From Ruminococcus sp. UBA4321 (GTDB lineage Bacteria; Bacillota; Clostridia; Oscillospirales; Ruminococcaceae), in assembly GCA_002393815.1 (NCBI GenBank), contig DGUB01000021.1, positions 1-38,774 of the forward strand: 38,774 nt of DNA. The letters are read 5' to 3'. The notes under the pieces are model-generated. The model had not been told where the DNA came from. It saw nothing but the letters and a program-made list of their open reading frames with translations, and did not search any database. Below are positions 23,802 through 31,331 of this stretch, one piece after another. The first letter of the stretch is position 1; each line of letters opens with the position of its first letter. A program made the translations under genes and the position numbers.

Positions 23802-26800
23802 ATGCAGAAACCTGAAATTCTTAAAAAATGCCTGAGCTGGCTGACTGCTGCCGCTCTGAGCATGACTGCCATGTCCGGAATTATCGTGAACGTTCCGGAA
23901 ACTGCGGCTTTCGCTGCCGAAACCGGCTCCCGCATCCGCGTGGATATCAACAAGAACGACGGCAGAAAAGCTTCTTATACCAAAACCGCCTATAACTGGA
24001 TTGTTGACGGCACTTATACCTATACCGTCAACGGTATCACCTGCAAGCTTTCCAGCGGCGGAAGCGGCTCTGTCGATTTGGTCAACAACAAAATCTTACA
24101 GCTTCAGGATGTCGAGAAAACGCCGACTTTCACCATGGACGGCGCGAAAATCAAGGACGGTTCCGGCAATCCCAGTCTGAAACTTGAACTTTCCGGCTTA
24201 TCGAACGGCACACACTCGATTCAGACCTTCCACGCCTGTGCCGACCGGAATGTCACAAACAGCTCCGTGACCGTCAAAATCAACGGCACAACTGTTGCAA
24301 CAGGCGTGAAATGCCCGACCTCTCCGGCTGACAGCAACGATGCCGGAACAGCTTACGGAACATTTACAGGCACTTCCGCTACTGTCGAGATTATCGCCGA
24401 GGGCAACGGCTCTTTAAATACACCGTGGCTCAATGGCTTTGAAATCGATGGTGCAGACCCTGTGAATTCCATCAGCAGAATCTATCCTTCCGACCAGGAA
24501 AGACATATGATTCGCGAAAACGGTCTTTCGTGGACTGCCGGAAAGAATGCCGCAAGCCATAACGTTTATATCGGCACGGATTTCTCCGCTGTGCAGAAAG
24601 CAACTACCAGTTCTCCGGAATTCAGGGGCAATGTGACGGCTTCTAAATTCGCTCTGGATGATTCTTATTCTTCTGTTCCGGTGTATTACTGGAGAGTGGA
24701 CGAAGTCAATAAAGACGGCAGTATCACGCCCGGTGCGGTTTACAGTTTTGAAATTGCAAGACTTGCCTTCCCGACCGCCGAAGGCTACGGACGCTACGCA
24801 AGAGGCGGCAGAGGCGGCTATGTTTATCATGTTACCAATCTGAACGATTCCGGTGAAGGTTCGCTCCGCTACGGTGTGGAAAATCTTACAGGTGCGCGAA
24901 CTATCGTATTCGATGTCGGCGGCATTATCGCGCTGAAATCCAAAATGACTCTTCCCGAAGAGGGTGGTGATGTCTATATCGCTGGGCAGACCGCGCCCGG
25001 TGATGGTATTACCATTACACAGTGGGGCTTCGGTATGATTGGCTGTAATGATGTTATCATCCGCGATATTCATGTCCGCCCCGGTGACAGAAATCTGACT
25101 GGTGTCAATGAAGTTTCCGACGGTATGGGCATGTCAAGCTCCAATCACTGCATCATCGACCATTGCTCGATTTCGTGGGCTACCGATGAAGGCTTCTCTT
25201 CCAGAAGTGCCGCAAATATCACCTTCCAGTGGAATCTGATTGCAGAATCCCTTAACAACTCAATTCACTACAATGCCTACGACAGAACCCAGACCGAATG
25301 CCATGCATTTGCCGGCTCTATCAGCGGTTATACAGGCTCATTCCATCATAACTTACTGGTGAACAATACCGGACGTAACTGGTCTATGGCTGGCGGTATG
25401 GAACAGGACGGCGTGACCTACGGCGGTCAGCTTGATATCTCCAATAACGTCGTCTATAACTGGCGTGACCGTACTACTGACGGCGGCGTTCATCGGCTGA
25501 ATTTCGTCAATAACTACTATAAAGCCGGTGCGGTTTCCAATACCAGTCTGCATGTTGTCTCTATCGACGGCAATGAACTCGGTACCAGCGATATGCAGAA
25601 AATGTATGTTGCCGGAAACGTCATGACCGATTCCAAAGGCGGCTATATCCTCAAATCCACTGATGACGCATGGGCTGCCGGAAAAGCAAAATCCGGTCAG
25701 AAGAATGCTTCCGACAGTGACGTGAGAAGCAATTCTTCCTTCTTCCCGAATTATATCAATCTGCAATCCGCAGAAGAAGCTTATCAATCCGTTATCAGTA
25801 CCACCTCCGGCGCAGGTGCGAACGCGCAGGGATATGACTATCTTGATTCTCGTTATCTGAAAGAAGTCTCTTCCGGTACTTATACCTATACCGGCTCGAA
25901 AGACGGTCTGAAAGGCATTATCGACAGTCAGAACGATGTCGGCGGCTATCCGACAAGTTCCAACTTCAAGGGCGGCACTGCCAAGACCGATACCGACCGC
26001 GACGGTATGCCTGACGAATGGGAAACCCTTCACGGTCTGAACCCGAATGACGCTTCTGACGGTGCAATCGTCAGTCTGTCTGCGGATGATTATACCAATC
26101 TCGAATTATATCTTAACGAACTCGCCGGAGATGATGTCGCATTCAACGGCAATGTCAAGACAATCGACGCTTTCTCCAGAATCGAAGCCGAAGACTTCGA
26201 CGCACAGGAAGGCATCAAAACACAGGAATGCGCCGATACTGACGGCGGTGAACAGGTTGCCTATGTCGAAAACGGCGATTATATCATGTTCAAGAACGTT
26301 GACTTTGCAGACGGCGCAAGAAGCTTTACAGCCCGTCTTGCCGGAAACGCTTCTGCTGTTGAAGTGTATCTCGATAACATGAACGGCTCTCCCGTCGGAA
26401 CGCTGAACTATACCGGCGCAGGCAACTGGACTGACTGGTCAGATGCTTCCTGCAATATCAAAACAACAACCGGAAAACATAACGTCTATGTCAGATTCAC
26501 AGGCGGCGAAGGCTATCTCATCAACCTGAACTGGCTGACTTTCGGCAAAGATTCTCTCCCGGTCAGCGGAACGTATTTCAGCAATCTGACCGTTCAGGAT
26601 ACGGAAAATTCCGAAGACTGGACGTTTGCAGAAAATCTGGCTGTCGGCTCGAAAGTATTCGGTGACAGGGACGTGACCTTCACAGAAGTACCGGAAAGTC
26701 TGCTCGGTGCAGAACAGATTCTCACCGCGTGTGATTCCAAGAACTATCTGACCGGAACTGCCGGAACATTCGGGGCTTCCGAAGATATTACGGTTTCCGT

Positions 26801-27317
26801 GGCTGTGGATTCCCGTGTGGAAAATACACCGGAATTCCTCAAAGACTGGACAAAGACCGAACTTACTGCAAAGTCTTCCAATGATGTGACATTCGTCATT
26901 TATCAGAAGAATTTCACCAAGGGCGATACTGTCACGCTCGGCGCGAACGGTCAGGCTTCCTACTGTGTGAATTATGCGGTCTTCCTCACCGAACAGAAAG
27001 CCGCTGAACCCGTTACCGAAACGGAAACCGAAACTGAACCTGTTACCGAAACAGAACCCGTTTCCGAGACAGAAACCACTCCCGAAACAGAAACTTCTGT
27101 CTCAGCCATTACTTACGGCGATGCAGACTGTTCCGGAAAAGTAGATATTCTGGATGTCATTACCATCAACAAGGCAATTCTCGGCAAAGAAAAACTATCT
27201 GATGACGGCTTGAAGAATGCCGATGTCAACCAGAACGGAAAGCCGGATTCGTCCGATTCTCTCAGCGTGATGAAGCTGATTGTCGGGCTTCTGACAGCAG
27301 AGGACTTTCCGCTTTAA
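23802..27317 (+). CDS. Secreted multidomain pectate lyase-like protein (PL1-type) with CBM6 and dockerin
   Basis: 1171 aa from MQKPEILKKC, after AAGGGGG; an in-frame ATG at 23760 lacks a ribosome binding site. Signal peptide to about residue 38. Modules: beta-sandwich domain (about 41-215), fibronectin-III-like domain (216-320), right-handed beta-helix of PL1 type (about 321-720; FPTAEGYGRYARGGRGGYVY, IAGQTAPGDGITI, RDIHVRPGD, and IIDHCSISWATDE resembling the vWiDH region), a DTDRDGMPDEWE calcium element (about 728-757), CBM6 (about 789-916; IEAEDFD...GDYIMF), a further beta domain (923-1065), a TE-rich linker, and a C-terminal type I dockerin (about 1104-1165; DADCSGKVDILD and DVNQNGKPDSSD). 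It should cleave polygalacturonate by beta-elimination, bound to a cellulosome. Confidence 0.9.
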   Translation: MQKPEILKKCLSWLTAAALSMTAMSGIIVNVPETAAFAAETGSRIRVDINKNDGRKASYTKTAYNWIVDGTYTYTVNGITCKLSSGGSGSVDLVNNKILQLQDVEKTPTFTMDGAKIKDGSGNPSLKLELSGLSNGTHSIQTFHACADRNVTNSSVTVKINGTTVATGVKCPTSPADSNDAGTAYGTFTGTSATVEIIAEGNGSLNTPWLNGFEIDGADPVNSISRIYPSDQERHMIRENGLSWTAGKNAASHNVYIGTDFSAVQKATTSSPEFRGNVTASKFALDDSYSSVPVYYWRVDEVNKDGSITPGAVYSFEIARLAFPTAEGYGRYARGGRGGYVYHVTNLNDSGEGSLRYGVENLTGARTIVFDVGGIIALKSKMTLPEEGGDVYIAGQTAPGDGITITQWGFGMIGCNDVIIRDIHVRPGDRNLTGVNEVSDGMGMSSSNHCIIDHCSISWATDEGFSSRSAANITFQWNLIAESLNNSIHYNAYDRTQTECHAFAGSISGYTGSFHHNLLVNNTGRNWSMAGGMEQDGVTYGGQLDISNNVVYNWRDRTTDGGVHRLNFVNNYYKAGAVSNTSLHVVSIDGNELGTSDMQKMYVAGNVMTDSKGGYILKSTDDAWAAGKAKSGQKNASDSDVRSNSSFFPNYINLQSAEEAYQSVISTTSGAGANAQGYDYLDSRYLKEVSSGTYTYTGSKDGLKGIIDSQNDVGGYPTSSNFKGGTAKTDTDRDGMPDEWETLHGLNPNDASDGAIVSLSADDYTNLELYLNELAGDDVAFNGNVKTIDAFSRIEAEDFDAQEGIKTQECADTDGGEQVAYVENGDYIMFKNVDFADGARSFTARLAGNASAVEVYLDNMNGSPVGTLNYTGAGNWTDWSDASCNIKTTTGKHNVYVRFTGGEGYLINLNWLTFGKDSLPVSGTYFSNLTVQDTENSEDWTFAENLAVGSKVFGDRDVTFTEVPESLLGAEQILTACDSKNYLTGTAGTFGASEDITVSVAVDSRVENTPEFLKDWTKTELTAKSSNDVTFVIYQKNFTKGDTVTLGANGQASYCVNYAVFLTEQKAAEPVTETETETEPVTETEPVSETETTPETETSVSAITYGDADCSGKVDILDVITINKAILGKEKLSDDGLKNADVNQNGKPDSSDSLSVMKLIVGLLTAEDFPL

Positions 27318-27349
27318 GCAAGCAGGTACCATTCCCCATATCATAGCAA

Positions 27350-27382
27350 GGCGCATTCCGGAAACGGGGTGCGTCTTGTTTC
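27350..27382 (+). terminator. Terminator after the pectate lyase gene
   Basis: GGCGCATTCCG (27350-27360, with G-T pairs) pairs with CGGGGTGCGTC (27365-27375) around a GAAA loop, then TTGTTTC. Confidence 0.75.
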
Positions 27383-27544
27383 GTGGCGCAGGAAGCGTTT
27401 TAAGGGGCGTGTCTGGATGGGGGTGTAATTTTGAGTGTGAGGGCTGTGCGTGCGTGTACGGGGCTGTGGCGGCTCGTATGAGGGCATAAGAACATTTGTT
27501 CTGATTTTCATGATACAGAGAGCGGTTGCCGGCGGATGAGAGCA

Positions 27545-27674
27545 TGTGCAAACACAATGAACAGCTGAAAACCTGAAAACCTGAAAACCAGTCTATATTA
27601 TATATATAATAATGTATATTATTATTTTAGCTTTTTAGCTTTTCAGCTTTTCTGCTTTTCCATGTGTTTGCACA
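27545..27674. repeat. Long imperfect palindrome with 12-bp terminal inverted repeats
   Basis: TGTGCAAACACA (27545-27556) is exactly complementary to TGTGTTTGCACA (27663-27674). Inside, three tandem CTGAAAAC-type octamers on the left face AGCTTTT-type repeats on the right and can pair imperfectly, leaving an AT-rich centre. It resembles a MITE or REP-like element. Confidence 0.7.
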
Positions 27675-27693
27675 CCCTATTATATATATAATA
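27596..27693. repeat. Duplicated 16-bp AT palindrome
   Basis: TATTATATATATAATA, itself a perfect palindrome, occurs at 27596-27611 and 27678-27693. Confidence 0.75.
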
Positions 27694-27707
27694 TAAAGCA
27701 CTTCTCA

Positions 27708-27735
27708 CTGTTTACTGTTCACTGTTTGCTGTTAG
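27708..27735. repeat. Heptamer tandem repeat, four units
   Basis: CTGTTTA, CTGTTCA, CTGTTTG, CTGTTAG in direct succession. Confidence 0.7.
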
Positions 27736-27816
27736 GTGTTCAACATCTCAAGAGTAAGAGGGCAAGGCGCACACAGCACCCTGCCCTCTGCAAAGATGGA
27801 TTGTTGATAACATTAT

Positions 27817-27956
27817 TCGCTTGTGCCGTCGTTTGTTTCAATCCACGCTGGTATTATGCATCCCCCAGCGACTGCATAGCGGCTCTCGCATATTTCAGCG
27901 GTCGCTCATGCATTCTGTCAATCATTAATAACACAATATTACTCGCTTGTGCCGTC
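27817..27956. repeat. 14-bp direct repeat copying the 3' end of the heptad-repeat gene
   Basis: TCGCTTGTGCCGTC occurs at 27817-27830 and 27943-27956. The right copy encodes the last residues (DGTSE, then stop) of the minus-strand gene. The left copy, 126 bp downstream, would encode the same DGTSE and stop in a frame that has no gene attached. Confidence 0.65.
27835..27872 (-). repeat. Solitary CRISPR-repeat-like motif (type I-C-like ends)
   Basis: Read on the minus strand it starts GTCGCTGG, has a 13-base loop, then CCAGCGTGGATTGAAAC. The 3' GTGGATTGAAAC and 5' GTCGC with a short complementary stem are the hallmarks of type I-C repeats, but the element is 38 instead of about 32 bases and only one copy is present. 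Confidence 0.4.
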
Positions 27957-30900
27957 AAACGTGTAGACAAACTTCACACTGCCGTCCATGCCGTCCGCAA
28001 TGCCGGAATAGCTCCGGTAATCCTTCGACGCTTCACTTACGGCTTTCAGACGCTCCGTGAAATCATGCACCTGATTGTTGTACAGGTCAGTTATCTTGTC
28101 GATTCCCTCTGTCTTGAACTTGTGCATACCGTCATCCAGTTCCCCTGCACCGTCTTTCAACTGCTTTACACCGTCCACAAGTGCCTGACCGCCGTCTGCA
28201 AGCTGCTTTACACCGTCTGCCAGTGCCGTTCCGCCGTCTGCCAGTGCCTTCGCACCGTCTGCAACCTGTACCGTTGCACCGTAAAGCGTATCTGCACCCG
28301 ATGCCAGTTCCTTTCCGCCGCCGGAAAGCTGACCCAGTCCGCTGTCAAGACTGCCTGCACCTTCGGAAAGCTTTAAAATTCCGTCATACAGTGCGCCGCT
28401 TCCCGTGACAAGCTGATTCATGCCGTCTGTCAGACTTGCCGAACCCGTCCTTAACTGTCCCAGACCGTCATGCAGTGCCGAATTGCCGCCGGAAAGCTGT
28501 AAAATACCATCATACAGAGCCGAACCGCCGTCACACAGCTGACCCATGCCGGATGCCAGTACCCCTGCACCGTCATTAAGCTGAATCAATCCGCCGTTCA
28601 AAGCGGTACTGCCGTCGGAAAGCTGAACCAGTCCGTCATACAGTGCGCCGCTTCCGGTTTCCAGCTGTGCCATGCCGTCCGTCAGGCTTGCCGAACCGGT
28701 TTCCAGCTGAATCAGTCCGCCGTTCAGAGCCGTATTCCCTTCGGAAAGCTGTGAAATGCCTGCATAAAGCGTCACACTGCCGTCAGAAAGTGCGGTCATG
28801 CCTTCGGTCAGCGTGACAGAACCGGTTTTCAGTTCGTTCAGACCGGAATCCAGTGCCGAGGCACCGCCGGATAATTTCGCGATACCCTCGGAGAGAGAAT
28901 CCAGACCGCCGATTAACTCACTGCTTCCGGAAGTCAGGGCAGAAACGCCGTCATTCAGTGCCGATGCACCGGAAGAAACGCTCTCCGCACCTTCTGCCAG
29001 AGACTGGGAAGAATGATATAATTGTTCTGTTCCGGAAGTCAGAGCCTTGCCGCCTTCGTCTGCCTTTGCCAGACCTTCTTTCAGGGAAGAAGCCCCGGTC
29101 TGTACCTGTTCCAGACCGCCGGAGAGACTTTCCAGACCGGTATTCAGAGATTCCGCACCGGACTGTAATGCTGTCACGCCGTCCTTGAGTGCGCCGCCCT
29201 CTTTCATGGAAGCAGAAACCTGTTTCTGTCCTGCAATGGTCTGTTTCAGCGTCTCGACTGCCGTCGCGAGTTCTTTGGACGGTGCAGCAGTATAAGCCGC
29301 CTGCAATGCGGCAAGCACCTGTTCATTCGCGGCGATTGTCGTATCAAGAGAAGTACTTGCAGAATCCAGACCGGAAGAAACATCCTCCAGACCGCCGGAA
29401 ATGGCAGCAGAACCTTCGTTCAGTGCATCCGCGCCGGTTTTGGCGGAATCAATCCCTTCGCCGAGTGCATCTGCACCGGATTTTGCCGCACTGATACCTG
29501 CGGAAAGAGTGCCTGTCGAATTGTAAATCTGTTCCGCACCGGAACTTAATGCTTCCGCGCCCTTGGCGAGTTCGGAAGAACCGGATTTGAGTTTTTCGCT
29601 TCCGGCAGTCAGCGCGTCCGTTCCTTCTGTGAGACTGGCTGCACCGCTGCTCAGAGCGGTCATGCCATCGGTCACTTGTGTGAAGCCTTCTGTCAGAGCC
29701 TTTGAGCCGTCAGCTGCTTTTTCGATACCATCGGAGAGTGCATCCGCACCGGATTTTGCAGAACTGATGCCGTCTTTCAGGGATTCCGCACCGGGAAGCA
29801 CCTGACCGAACCCGGCAGTTAATTTATCAGAGCCGTCCTTGACCTGTGTGATACCGCCGGAAAGCGTATCTGCACCGGATTTCGCGGAGCTGATGCCGTC
29901 TTTCAGGGATTCCGCACCGGGAAGCACCTGACCGAACCCGGCAGTTAATTTATCAGAGCCGTCTTTGACCTGAGCGATACCGTCAATCAGAGGAGCAGCA
30001 CCGTCTTTGGCAGAGGTCAGACCGTCTTTAAGAGATTCTGCACCGGAAGTCACCTGTGTGAAGCCGTCTGTCAGTGCATCAGAACCGTCAGCTGCCTGAG
30101 CGATACCGTCAGCAAGCTGCTTTGCGCCGTCTCCGGCAGAACCGATACCGTCTTTCAGTGTCTTTGTGCCGGAAGTCACCTGACCGAAACCATCTTTCAG
30201 GGCGGCAGAACCGGATTTTGCACTTGCCAGACCGTCAGCGAGCGTGTTCGCACCATCGGAGAGCGACTTTGCACCATCGGAAAGCTGAGAAGAACCGTCA
30301 CTTAACTGATTTGCACCGTCTTTCAGTGCATCTGCACCGTCAAGAAGCTTATCGATTCCGTCAGTCAAATCGCCGGAACCGTCAGACAGTGTCTTGATAC
30401 CGTCATATAATTTTGTAGTACCGTCACACAAATCATTTGCGGCTTTGTTCAGGTCGTCGATTTTGTCTTTGATTTCATCCAGAGAATCTGCGCTGTCCAA
30501 ATCCAGTTCACTGAATATCTGATTCGATACCACTGTGACAGATTCTTCCATAGAGAAGTTATTGACATCCGCTTCGACAGTGAAGCTTTCCGGAATGTCG
30601 ATATCGATATCTTCCATTTCATCCGTACCAAGACTTTCGGAAAGTCCGGGGAAAGCCATGCCGACGATAATCAATTTTTCACCGTCAGAGATGACCTTGC
30701 CGTTAGTGACTTCCACGTTCTGGAAGATATCATTATTCAGGACAGCAGTGCTTGCCGCCATAAACGGCACATACATAGTAACATTCTTATCATTGACTTT
30801 CTTTGTAAGTTTCTGATTGTTGACATACTGCCATTCAATCACCAGATGACCGCTCTTTCCCTTGATATCATCCGGGCTGTGATAAGCAACGCCGTCGAGC

Positions 30901-31331
30901 GTGTAAGTCATGGTGACTGTCACAGGCAGTTCATCAGCACAGTGTCCCTTATAGTAAATATCATTTCCGCCGGCTGCCCATGCGCTTCCGGAATAGGTTT
31001 CATCACCCTTGACATTCGTAATATCAGACAGATTCGAGAAGTCAGCCAGTTCATCGAGCGCACCCGGATTTTTCAGCCAGTCACTGACGATAATATCACG
31101 GATTCCGGAATTGTTATTGCATAATACATAAACGGTTTCATCTTTAAAAGCATCACCGTCAGCGGCAACTCTTGCGGCAGAAGCCGTATCCTGAATAGCG
31201 GTTTCTGTCTCAACGGCAGATGTATTAATCACTGCTGTGTTTTTCTTCTGGTTATAAGCATAGAATCCTGTAGCACCTGCGGAAACTGCAACCGCGAGAA
31301 TGCAGGAAACAACTTTCTGATATGTTTTCAT
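27939..31331 (-). CDS. X-X-X-Leu-X-X-Gly heptad-repeat surface protein partnered with an MMPL exporter
   Basis: 1130 aa. One N-terminal membrane helix or signal anchor (about 7-25), a non-repeated extracellular domain (about 60-295), then about 100 heptads of the form xxLxDGx/xxLxxGx in two blocks (about 300-655 and 715-1067) separated by a 55-residue helical segment with Ala/Thr/Gln, and a short non-repeated C-terminus (DITDLYNNQVHDFTERLKAV). The repeat fits the XXXLXXG heptad model found in YhgE/Pip-like and MMPL-associated proteins. No C-terminal membrane anchor is visible, unlike YhgE. Its ATG overlaps the MMPL stop (ATGA), so the two are made together. I infer an extracellular stalk or accessory subunit of the exporter. 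Confidence 0.85.
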   Translation of the reverse strand: MKTYQKVVSCILAVAVSAGATGFYAYNQKKNTAVINTSAVETETAIQDTASAARVAADGDAFKDETVYVLCNNNSGIRDIIVSDWLKNPGALDELADFSNLSDITNVKGDETYSGSAWAAGGNDIYYKGHCADELPVTVTMTYTLDGVAYHSPDDIKGKSGHLVIEWQYVNNQKLTKKVNDKNVTMYVPFMAASTAVLNNDIFQNVEVTNGKVISDGEKLIIVGMAFPGLSESLGTDEMEDIDIDIPESFTVEADVNNFSMEESVTVVSNQIFSELDLDSADSLDEIKDKIDDLNKAANDLCDGTTKLYDGIKTLSDGSGDLTDGIDKLLDGADALKDGANQLSDGSSQLSDGAKSLSDGANTLADGLASAKSGSAALKDGFGQVTSGTKTLKDGIGSAGDGAKQLADGIAQAADGSDALTDGFTQVTSGAESLKDGLTSAKDGAAPLIDGIAQVKDGSDKLTAGFGQVLPGAESLKDGISSAKSGADTLSGGITQVKDGSDKLTAGFGQVLPGAESLKDGISSAKSGADALSDGIEKAADGSKALTEGFTQVTDGMTALSSGAASLTEGTDALTAGSEKLKSGSSELAKGAEALSSGAEQIYNSTGTLSAGISAAKSGADALGEGIDSAKTGADALNEGSAAISGGLEDVSSGLDSASTSLDTTIAANEQVLAALQAAYTAAPSKELATAVETLKQTIAGQKQVSASMKEGGALKDGVTALQSGAESLNTGLESLSGGLEQVQTGASSLKEGLAKADEGGKALTSGTEQLYHSSQSLAEGAESVSSGASALNDGVSALTSGSSELIGGLDSLSEGIAKLSGGASALDSGLNELKTGSVTLTEGMTALSDGSVTLYAGISQLSEGNTALNGGLIQLETGSASLTDGMAQLETGSGALYDGLVQLSDGSTALNGGLIQLNDGAGVLASGMGQLCDGGSALYDGILQLSGGNSALHDGLGQLRTGSASLTDGMNQLVTGSGALYDGILKLSEGAGSLDSGLGQLSGGGKELASGADTLYGATVQVADGAKALADGGTALADGVKQLADGGQALVDGVKQLKDGAGELDDGMHKFKTEGIDKITDLYNNQVHDFTERLKAVSEASKDYRSYSGIADGMDGSVKFVYTFDGTSE
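29746..29983 (-). repeat. Near-identical 126-bp tandem repeat inside the heptad-repeat gene
   Basis: The segment beginning GCACCGGATTT at 29746 recurs at 29872 with only a few differences, mostly at third positions. 126 bp equals 42 codons, six heptads, so the protein register is kept. Confidence 0.85.

Larger units (their letters stand above)
27383..27938. other. Repeat-rich gene-free segment
   Basis: About 555 bases between convergent genes with no credible coding frame. It contains a 12-bp inverted repeat enclosing about 106 bp, two copies of a 16-bp AT palindrome, a heptamer tandem repeat, a 10-bp hairpin (27757-27789), a CRISPR-repeat-like motif and a short duplication of the 3' end of the next gene. 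Each is listed separately. Confidence 0.75.

Noticed and set aside
27195..27557. 120-codon minus-strand frame across the pectate lyase end and terminator
   Set aside because: It crosses an intrinsic terminator and is antisense to the dockerin; no protein-like motif.
27835..27872. CRISPR array
   Set aside because: A single repeat-like unit with an enlarged loop, no spacers and no cas genes in the window.
27726..28376. 216-codon plus-strand frame over the end of the heptad-repeat gene
   Set aside because: Repeated Cys/His/Leu/Val composition is the mirror of the heptad codons; no ribosome binding site.
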